Shown here one piece after another: positions 1-4,819 of a stretch of 5,516 bases of DNA. Under the pieces are notes generated by a model, which was not told the DNA's origin, did no database searches, and worked only from the letters and a program-made list of their open reading frames with translations. The position numbers and the translations under genes were made by a program. Each line of letters opens with the position of its first letter. Within the stretch, counting starts at the first letter, position 1. This DNA is from Thermoleophilia bacterium (lineage in GTDB: Bacteria > Actinomycetota > Thermoleophilia > Gaiellales > Gaiellaceae). The stretch is from assembly GCA_013362295.1 (NCBI GenBank), contig JABFWJ010000431.1, positions 1 to 5,516 on the forward strand. Reading direction: 5' to 3'.

Positions 1-565
1 ATCAGGCGAGGCGCGAGCAAAGGTGGCGCCGTTGTCCGTCGATCAGTAAAGGGGCTGGCCGGCGACCGCCGCGTAGACGGTCCTGGATTGCGCGGGTCGA
101 CCGCGAAGCCGTGGACGTCCAGGCTCGGAAGCGAAGAAGGATGGAGCTCCTGCCAGGTCTGTCCGCCGTCAGCGCTGCGCGCAAACACGTTGTGTCCGGC
201 CATCCAGACCGTCTTCCCCGTACCGACTCGGGCGAGGTTCATCGCGTCGCGGTTCTCGAGCTTAACGAATCCCCAGCGCCGACCAGCGTCGCTGGAGCGG
301 TAGATCCCGACATGCGATCCGAGCAGCAGCCGATCGGGATTCGTCGGGTCGACGAGCAGCGAGTGATAGTCGGGCGTGTTGGGGAGCCCCGCCGACGCCC
401 GCTCTGAGTTGCCGCCGCCGTTCGCGAGGAGCACGATCGCGGCGCCGACGAGGACGATTCCTGCGCCCGCCGCCAGGTACACCCAGAGCGGCGGCCTGCG
501 GGAGGCGTCCGACCGCGACGTAACGGCGCCTGAGGCCGCTTCGAACGTTTCGTTGGTGTAGGCAT
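1..565 (-). pseudogene. Membrane-anchored Asp-box (BNR) beta-propeller protein, disrupted, 3' end outside window
   Basis: The minus strand encodes an N-terminal hydrophobic anchor (bases about 421-488, LWVYLAAGAGIVLVGAAIVL) followed by propeller sequence typical of the F510_1955 glycosylhydrolase-like / exo-alpha-sialidase-like family, including YHSLLVDPTNPDRLLLGSH and the LDVHGFAVDPRNP segment. Three Asp-boxes are visible: SSDAGRRWGF (267-296), SADGGQTW (153-176) and STDNGATF (19-42). The reading is broken. After DPRNPG one base is missing near 79-80, and past it the family-like sequence VYAAVAGQPLY runs into a TGA at 43-45 before STDNGATF resumes. The start is also uncertain: ATG 563-565 has a good ribosome site but lies in a different frame from the membrane segment, while the segment's own frame has no ATG, GTG or TTG start back to the upstream stop at 636-638. 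The protein probably faces outside the cell. Its function is unknown, and an enzymatic role is not shown. It is either a pseudogene or an intact gene with base-call errors at a contig end. Confidence 0.72.
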
Positions 566-571
566 CTGGTT

Positions 572-576
572 CCTCC
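572..576 (-). promoter_or_regulatory. Ribosome binding site (GGAGG) for the propeller gene
   Basis: On the minus strand GGAGG stands 6 nt before ATG 563-565. This supports that ATG as the original start, although its frame does not match the membrane segment downstream, which implies a lost base between about 490 and 560. Confidence 0.5.
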
Positions 577-635
577 AGAGAGTCGGTGCAGATACGCCGC
601 GCGCGCAGACGCGACCTCGCGGACCTACAACCGAT

Positions 636-976
636 TCAAAAGAGGAAGCGCTGCAGCACCGCAGGCGAGGCGCGACCACGGGCCCGAAGAGGCCCAACCA
701 AGGGCTGCGCGAGGAACGGCAAACCGAGGATCGCCAGGTAGCTCCACATCGTGATCACCGCCGGAACCTGGGCCGTTGCGGCTGCGGCGCGCTCGGCGGC
801 TTGCGTCGGATGATCCGCCTGGCACAGGCAGATGAACCCGAGCGCGATCACGAACAGCACAGCAGGAAGATGAAGACGAGTAGCGGCAGTCTGCGACGCG
901 GCCGGACCGTGCTCAACACGCCGAAACCGCACCCGACACGTCTGCGACGGTCTCGTGAGCTGTGTGCGATCGCCAT
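636..976 (-). CDS. Small two-helix membrane protein, probable single-base frameshift
   Basis: I do not recognise the family. The C-terminal part (636-860) is open and encodes a hydrophobic segment VLFVIALGFICLC, a polar linker QADHPTQAAERAAAAT, a second hydrophobic segment (MWSYLAILGLPFLAQPLV) and an Arg-rich end, QRFLF. The best start is ATG 974-976, whose A is shared with the TGA stop of the transporter gene upstream (TGATG), implying translational coupling. That frame reads through an Arg-rich stretch into RRRLPLLVFIFLL and must then lose one base near 860/861 to join VLFVIALGF. The joined product would be 113 residues with one continuous hydrophobic helix. Codons before the junction in this frame end mostly in G or C, whereas the uninterrupted alternative from GTG 930-932 (98 residues) uses many T-ending codons there, unlike its neighbours. 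The 59 bases to the next gene (577-635) hold only a short inverted repeat (610-621). A role with the adjacent metal transporter is a guess from position. Confidence 0.5.
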
Positions 977-1650
977 CAACAACAACGGTCGCCGCAGGCG
1001 CAGCCCTCGCCGCGCCAGCTTTCAATACCCTCGCGCGCCGCGAAAGCCGCGATCACGACTGCCGCGGCAGGATCGGCCCACCACCAGCCCGCAACTGCGT
1101 TCGCGAGCAGGCCGACGAGGAGCGCGATCGAGAGGTACGCGCAGATTTGGTTCTGCTGTGCCTCGCTGACGGTCGCCGACGAGTTCAGCTCGTGCCCGAC
1201 GCGGCGCTTCGCGCGGGCGAGCAGCGGCATCGTCGGCGCCGTGAACGCCGCCAGGCCGATCCCGACCCAGCTCGCCTGCGGATGGTGGCCGCCGACGAGA
1301 TCTCGTAGCGATTCGATGCCGATATAGGCCGCAAGCAGGAAGTAGCTGCCGGCGACCAGCTGCTGCGCGCGCCGTTCCGCCTTCTCCGAGGAGCCGCGGC
1401 CGCCGCTGAAGAGCCAGACGATCACGAACCCGGACAGCCCTTCGATCAACGAGTCGGCGCCAAAGCCGATCAGTGCCACGCTGCCGGCGGCGATTCCTGC
1501 GCCGAGCGCGATCGCAAACTCGATCAGATGCCAGCTGTTGCCGCCCCAGGCAAGCAGCTTCGCGCGGCGCTCCAGCCCTGTACGTTCTTGCGTCGAAAGC
1601 TGTGGCGCCGCGGCCGGTCGCGGACCGATCCGCAGCAGTGTCTCAGCCAC
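976..1650 (-). CDS. CDF-like cation transporter with cysteine-rich C-terminal tail
   Basis: The 224-residue inner-membrane protein is related to the cation diffusion facilitator superfamily, which exports divalent metals such as Zn, Cd or Co, usually by proton exchange. Hydrophobic segments lie near residues 41-61, 66-82, 99-113, 127-145, 169-189 and 194-206. Likely metal-site residues are D66 and E70 in GFGADSLIEGLSG and D193 in WWWADPAA. The protein ends soon after the last membrane segment, so the usual cytoplasmic CDF domain is missing; instead it has a tail with C217, C219, C223 and C224 (CACGDRCC), a plausible soft-metal site. I chose GTG 1648-1650 because it overlaps the upstream repressor stop by 8 nt and gives the MAETLLRIG beginning; TTG 1663-1665 would add five residues. 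The gene follows a CadC-like repressor in one operon, so Cd, Zn or Pb efflux is the likely job. The metal is inferred, not shown. Confidence 0.85.
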   Translation of the reverse strand: MAETLLRIGPRPAAAPQLSTQERTGLERRAKLLAWGGNSWHLIEFAIALGAGIAAGSVALIGFGADSLIEGLSGFVIVWLFSGGRGSSEKAERRAQQLVAGSYFLLAAYIGIESLRDLVGGHHPQASWVGIGLAAFTAPTMPLLARAKRRVGHELNSSATVSEAQQNQICAYLSIALLVGLLANAVAGWWWADPAAAVVIAAFAAREGIESWRGEGCACGDRCC

Positions 1651-2002
1651 CTGCGACCTGTCCAACTTCGACGTGGTCGAGCAGCGCTCGCCCTGGGCCC
1701 GTGAGCGCGTAGAGCGCCATCTTCCCGTCGCGGCGGTAGTCGACGAGGCCCGCCGTGCGCAATGCCCGGAGATGGTGGGAGACGAGATTCTGCGAGCGCT
1801 CGACGATCCAGGCGAGGTCGCAGACGCAGAGCTCCGGGGCGCCGATGAGCGCGGCCGCGATGGTCAGCCTGGTCGGGTCGGCGAGCGCTTGGAAGAAGGC
1901 CGCCGCCGTCCGCGCTGACCTGTCGTCCAGTCGACGCGCACGCAGCTCCTCGGCAAGCGGCAGGTCGAGACAGAGCAGGTCGCAGCGATCTTCCGCCGGC
2001 AC
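1643..2002 (-). CDS. ArsR/SmtB-family metal-sensing repressor, CadC-type cysteine site
   Basis: The 119-residue winged-helix repressor has the family core FFQALADPTRLTI (residues 36-48), the metal-binding ELCVCDLA segment (57-64), the recognition helix NLVSHHLRALRTAGLV (72-87) and the wing RRDGKMALYAL (90-100). Four cysteines, C7, C11, C59 and C61, fall almost exactly where staphylococcal CadC has its Cd/Pb-binding alpha3N ligands (C7, C11, C58, C60). The D-x-H of the second (alpha5) zinc site seen in CadC and SmtB is not evident: the corresponding stretch reads ALTGPG. By family knowledge, the metal-free dimer blocks its promoter and is released on metal binding. The GTG start at 2000-2002 is set by an in-frame TAA five codons upstream, and no strong ribosome site is visible. 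It heads the leftward operon with the CDF-like transporter, so it likely controls itself and that transporter in response to Cd, Pb or Zn. Confidence 0.92.
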   Translation of the reverse strand: MPAEDRCDLLCLDLPLAEELRARRLDDRSARTAAAFFQALADPTRLTIAAALIGAPELCVCDLAWIVERSQNLVSHHLRALRTAGLVDYRRDGKMALYALTGPGRALLDHVEVGQVAGG

Positions 2003-2007
2003 GGGAT

Positions 2008-2027
2008 CATCTTAACGCCCGTTGATG
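2008..2027. promoter_or_regulatory. Imperfect inverted repeat, possible ArsR-family operator
   Basis: CATCTTAACGCCCGTTGATG carries a perfect AACG-CC-CGTT core (2014-2023) with partly matching flanks (TTAACG against CGTTGA). It lies in the leader just before the repressor start, where ArsR-family proteins often bind. The match is short and imperfect, so this is tentative. Confidence 0.25.
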
Positions 2028-2041
2028 TGTTGCGGGCCGCG

Positions 2042-2071
2042 TTCCTGTCATACCTAATGGGGGTATATGAT
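2042..2071 (+). promoter_or_regulatory. Putative rightward promoter of the copper operon
   Basis: TATGAT at 2066-2071 matches the -10 consensus at five of six positions and lies 32 bp before the copZ start, leaving room for a short leader carrying a strong ribosome site. The -35 region (TTCCTG, 2042-2047, 18-bp spacer) is poor. The CsoR-type operator fills the spacer and touches the -10 box, consistent with repression by blocking RNA polymerase. Confidence 0.5.
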
Positions 2072-2074
2072 GAA
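2047..2074 (-). promoter_or_regulatory. Putative leftward promoter for the repressor-transporter operon
   Basis: On the minus strand a TTCATC hexamer (2069-2074) is separated by 16 bp from TATGAC (2047-2052), a fair -10 box. This would place the start of transcription about 35-45 bp before the GTG of the repressor gene. The -35 match is weak. The stretch overlaps the CsoR-type operator, so copper could influence it. Confidence 0.3.
2050..2066. promoter_or_regulatory. CsoR-type copper operator
   Basis: ATACCTAATGGGGGTAT has inverted arms ATACC and GGTAT around a G-rich centre. As I recall it, the Bacillus subtilis CsoR site upstream of copZA has the same ATACC...GGGGGTAT layout. It lies directly before copZ-copA-csoR, so the cognate repressor is encoded three genes downstream. 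Its position between the -35 and -10 regions fits repression in the absence of Cu(I). Confidence 0.7.
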
Positions 2075-2091
2075 GTCCGCTGCATATGTGT

Positions 2092-2098
2092 AAGGAGG
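2092..2098 (+). promoter_or_regulatory. Ribosome binding site (AAGGAGG) that sets the copZ start
   Basis: AAGGAGG stands 5 nt before GTG 2104-2106. The in-frame ATG at 2086-2088 lies upstream of this site and would translate through it, so GTG 2104 is the better start. Confidence 0.8.
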
Positions 2099-2103
2099 CG
2101 GAT

Positions 2104-2319
2104 GTGAGCGAGTCGAATACGTACCGCGTGCCGGGGATGCACTGCGAGCACTGTGAGCGGGCGATCAGATCGGAGATCGCGGCGCTCCCCGGCGTTGCCG
2201 AGGTGCAAGTCGATCTGCAGACGAAGCTCGTGACGGTTCGCGGCGAGCGGCTCGACGACGACGCGGTGCGAGCGGCGATCAACGAAGCCGGCTACGACGT
2301 GGCGGCGTCCGCCAGCTAG
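2104..2319 (+). CDS. copZ: CopZ-like copper chaperone (single HMA domain)
   Basis: The 71-residue protein is essentially one heavy-metal-associated domain. It binds Cu(I) in the cytoplasm through C14 and C17 of the GMHCEHC motif and is expected to deliver it to the CopA ATPase. The rest follows the ferredoxin-like HMA fold: helix ERAIRSEIAALPGV (18-31), strand AEVQVDLQTKLVTVRG (32-47), and the closing ALINEAGYDV-like helix and strand, read here as AAINEAGYDV. His between Met and Cys is typical of CopZ proteins rather than of ATPase domains, which usually carry MTC as CopA does here. It is the first gene after the CsoR-type operator and has the strongest ribosome site in the window. Its TAG stop shares its G with the GTG start of copA, indicating coupled translation. 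The length is normal for the family. Confidence 0.93.
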   Translation: MSESNTYRVPGMHCEHCERAIRSEIAALPGVAEVQVDLQTKLVTVRGERLDDDAVRAAINEAGYDVAASAS

Positions 2320-4508
2320 TGGCGACGACCGCCTCCCCGCCCGTCGTCGAGCGCGCGACACTTGGGCTGGAGGGGATGACCTGCGCGGCCTGCGCGACGC
2401 GGATCGAGCGGCGTCTGAACAGACTCGCCGGCGTAGAGGCGAGCGTGAACTTCGCGACCGAGTCGGCCTCGGTGCGCTACGACGCCGCACGGGTCGGGCT
2501 CGGCGACCTCGTCGCCGCGGTCGAGGCCGCCGGCTACCGCGCCTCGCAGGCAGCGCTTGCCGACGAGCCCGCATCGCCGCCCCGTGACTGGCGGCTGCTA
2601 CTTGCGCTCGCGCTGACGGCGCCGCTGGTGCTGATTGCGATGGTCGGTCCGTTGCAGTTCGGCGGCTGGTCCTGGTTGGCGTTCGGTCTCGCGACCCCGG
2701 TGGTCTTCGTGAGCGGGTTCGCGTTCCACCGGGCGGCGCTGCTGAACGCGCGTCATCTTGCCGCGACCATGGACACGCTCGTTTCTCTGGGGACGCTCGC
2801 CGCCTGGATCTGGTCGAGCAAGGTGCTCTTTGCCTCGCTCGACGCGCATACGTACTACGAAGTGGCGGGGGTGATGACGAGCCTGATCCTCCTCGGGCGA
2901 TCCTTCGAGGGCCGGGCTCGAGGTCGGTCGGGCGCCGCGATTCGCGCGCTGCTCGCGCTCGGCGCCAAGGAAGCACGGCTTCTGCATGGTGCTGACGAGG
3001 TACTCGTGCCGGTCGAGGAACTCGAGGTCGGGGATGTTTTCGTCGTTCGTCCTGGAGAACGGATCGCGACCGACGGCGTGGTCGAGCAGGGTGAGTCGTC
3101 GATCGATCAGTCGCTGTTGACGGGAGAGTCCCTCCCGATCGAGGTGGCGCCTGGTTCCGAGGTTGCGGGCGCGACGATCAACATCTCTGGCCGGCTCGCC
3201 GTACGCGCCACCCGGGTCGGTTCGGAGACCGCGCTCGCGCAGATCGCTCGTCTCGTCACGGAGGCGCAGGCCGGGAAGGCCGATGTCCAGCGACTCGCCG
3301 ACCGCGTCTCGGCTGTCTTCGTCCCCGTCGTCCTCGTGATCGCACTCGCGACGGCCATCGGCTGGCTCGCTTGGGGCGCCGCGGCCGCTGCTGCCTTTAC
3401 CGCGGCAGTCGCGGTTCTGATCATCGCCTGTCCTTGCGCGATGGGTCTGGCGACGCCGACGGCGCTGATGGTCGGCACCGGCCGCGGCGCGCAGCTCGGC
3501 GTCCTGATCAAGGGGCCGCAGGTGCTCGAGCGGACGCGGAAGCTGACCGCCGTTGTCCTCGACAAGACCGGCACGATCACCGAGGGCCGGATGAGCGTCG
3601 TCGCCGTCGAGGCATTCGGCATGACGAACGCCGCCGAGGTGCTGCGGCTCGGCGCCGCCGCCGAGTCAGGGAGCGAGCACCCATTGGCCGCTGCAGTCGT
3701 CGAGGCTGCTCGAAAGGCGGAGCTCCAGCTTCCCTCGCTCGACTCGTTCATCAGCTACGCGGGACTAGGCGTTCGAGCAACGACCGGCGGCGAGAGCGTG
3801 CTGGTCGGACGCATCGCGTTCCTCGCCGAGCACGGTCACGTCGTTTCCGCTGCCGCCGCGGGCTGGATCGAGAAGCACGAAGACCGAGGCGAAACGGTCA
3901 TCGCCGTCGGCTGGGACGGCGCCGCCCGCGGACTGATCGCCCTCGCCGACACAGTCAAGCGCACGAGCATCGAGGCCATCGAGGAGCTGCGCGAGCTCGG
4001 GCTGACGCCGTTTCTTCTCACAGGCGACAGCCGCAGAGCGGCGAGGATGATCGCGGCGCAGGTCGGGATCGACGAGGCGCATGTGCTCGCCGAGGTGCGG
4101 CCGGACGAGAAGGCTGCGGAGGTGCGGCGGCTCCAGCAGGCGGGCGAAGTCGTGGCAATGGTCGGCGACGGGATCAACGACGCTCCCGCGCTTGCGCGCG
4201 CTGACCTCGGTCTCGCGCTCGGCACGGGCACCGATGTGGCGATCGAGGCGTCCGATCTGACCCTCGTCAGCGGTGATCCACGGGCGTCCGTGGATGCAAT
4301 CCGTCTCGCCCGCCGCACGCTCTCCACGATCAAGGGCAACCTCTTCTGGGCCTTCGCCTACAACATCGCGGCGATCCCGCTCGCAGTCGCCGGCGTTCTG
4401 AACCCGATGGTTGCCGCGGCGGCGATGGCCTTTTCCAGCATCTTCGTCGTGACCAACAGCCTGCGGCTGCGCCGCTTTTCCACGACCAGGCAAGGAGCAT
4501 CCGGATGA
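2319..4508 (+). CDS. copA: Cu(I)-exporting P1B-1-type ATPase CopA
   Basis: The 729-residue ATP-driven pump moves Cu(I) (or Ag(I)) out of the cytoplasm. One N-terminal HMA domain carries C22 and C25 in GMTCAAC. Membrane segments follow from about residue 91, and the actuator domain has TGES (268-271). The transport helix has CPC (371-373), the phosphorylated aspartate is D415 in DKTGT, and the nucleotide domain shows SEHP (452-455) and GLG (482-484). The hinge is TGDS (568-571) and the GDGINDAP motif is at 616-623. The last two helices carry the P1B-1 fingerprints N674-x6-YN-x4-P687 and M703-xx-SS, which together with CPC indicate monovalent copper rather than zinc or cadmium. All catalytic residues are present and the length is normal for a one-HMA CopA. 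The GTG start overlaps the copZ stop by 1 nt with no clear ribosome site of its own, so it probably depends on copZ translation. The stop overlaps the csoR start (ATGA). Confidence 0.97.
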   Translation: MATTASPPVVERATLGLEGMTCAACATRIERRLNRLAGVEASVNFATESASVRYDAARVGLGDLVAAVEAAGYRASQAALADEPASPPRDWRLLLALALTAPLVLIAMVGPLQFGGWSWLAFGLATPVVFVSGFAFHRAALLNARHLAATMDTLVSLGTLAAWIWSSKVLFASLDAHTYYEVAGVMTSLILLGRSFEGRARGRSGAAIRALLALGAKEARLLHGADEVLVPVEELEVGDVFVVRPGERIATDGVVEQGESSIDQSLLTGESLPIEVAPGSEVAGATINISGRLAVRATRVGSETALAQIARLVTEAQAGKADVQRLADRVSAVFVPVVLVIALATAIGWLAWGAAAAAAFTAAVAVLIIACPCAMGLATPTALMVGTGRGAQLGVLIKGPQVLERTRKLTAVVLDKTGTITEGRMSVVAVEAFGMTNAAEVLRLGAAAESGSEHPLAAAVVEAARKAELQLPSLDSFISYAGLGVRATTGGESVLVGRIAFLAEHGHVVSAAAAGWIEKHEDRGETVIAVGWDGAARGLIALADTVKRTSIEAIEELRELGLTPFLLTGDSRRAARMIAAQVGIDEAHVLAEVRPDEKAAEVRRLQQAGEVVAMVGDGINDAPALARADLGLALGTGTDVAIEASDLTLVSGDPRASVDAIRLARRTLSTIKGNLFWAFAYNIAAIPLAVAGVLNPMVAAAAMAFSSIFVVTNSLRLRRFSTTRQGASG
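4492..4497 (+). promoter_or_regulatory. Ribosome binding site (AAGGAG) for csoR inside the copA end
   Basis: AAGGAG lies 7 nt before ATG 4505-4507, within the last codons of copA. It lets csoR be translated efficiently despite the 4-nt overlap. Confidence 0.7.
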
Positions 4509-4816
4509 GCACCATCGAAACGAAGAAGAAGTACGGCTACGCCGACCACAAGCCGGCTCTCGTCAAGCGATTGCACCGCATCGAGGGACAGGTGCGCGGG
4601 ATCGAGAAGATGGTCGAGGAAGACCGTTACTGCATCGACATCCTCACGCAGATCGGTGCCGTCTCGACCGCGCTCGAGAGCCTCGCGTTCGAGGTGCTCG
4701 ACGGCCACGTCAAGCACTGCGTCGCCGACGCGTTCGCCTCGGGTGATCAGGCTGATGCGGCCGAGAAGACCGAAGAGCTGCTTGCCGCCGTCAGGCGCTT
4801 CGCCAAGACGACGTAG
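4505..4816 (+). CDS. csoR: CsoR copper-sensing transcriptional repressor
   Basis: The 103-residue all-helical repressor belongs to the CsoR/RcnR/FrmR family. The family signature RLHRIEGQVRGIEKMVEEDR (22-41) is followed by CIDILTQI. The Cu(I) ligands are C43, H68 and C72, with spacings of 25 and 4 residues exactly as in Mycobacterium tuberculosis CsoR (C36, H61, C65). This argues for copper sensing rather than the nickel/cobalt (RcnR) or formaldehyde (FrmR) branches. By family knowledge the apo-tetramer binds GC-rich operators and lets go on binding Cu(I). The likely target is the operator at 2050-2066, giving autoregulation, because csoR is the third gene of the operon it would control. The ATG overlaps the copA TGA (ATGA) and has its own ribosome site. 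A lysine-rich N-terminus (KKKYGY) may help DNA contact. Confidence 0.96.
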   Translation: MSTIETKKKYGYADHKPALVKRLHRIEGQVRGIEKMVEEDRYCIDILTQIGAVSTALESLAFEVLDGHVKHCVADAFASGDQADAAEKTEELLAAVRRFAKTT

Positions 4817-4819
4817 TCA

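Noticed and set aside
43..45. TGA read as a sense codon (recoding)
   Set aside because: Other genes in the window end normally in TGA (copA, both transporter-side genes), and a frameshift lies close by, so mutation or sequence error is simpler.
610..621. Short inverted repeat CGCGACCTCGCG between the two distal minus-strand genes
   Set aside because: Five-base arms with a 2-base loop and no T-run; too short and too likely by chance in GC-rich DNA to call a terminator or operator.
239..697. Minus-strand open frame of 152 codons taken as an intact gene
   Set aside because: Only its part from ATG 565 onward is relevant. Downstream it reads out of frame with the membrane anchor and Asp-boxes, and upstream it runs through the end of the small membrane gene.
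801..1308. Several plus-strand open frames opposite the small membrane protein and transporter
   Set aside because: Arg-rich products typical of antisense frames; the minus-strand transporter has clear family motifs.
2086..2103. Upstream ATG start for copZ
   Set aside because: The strong ribosome site AAGGAGG lies downstream of this ATG and is well spaced for GTG 2104.
1864..2976. Minus-strand open frame of 370 codons across copZ and the front of copA
   Set aside because: Its product is Arg/Ser-rich low-complexity sequence with no family motif, and it runs opposite to copZ and copA, whose motifs are unmistakable. It is a high-GC shadow frame.
3371..4204. Plus-strand open frame of 277 codons inside copA
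   Set aside because: It is an Arg-rich out-of-frame reading of the CopA phosphorylation and nucleotide domains.
3765..4493. Minus-strand open frame of 242 codons opposite the copA end
   Set aside because: It has no recognisable motif and lies wholly within the conserved C-terminal half of CopA.
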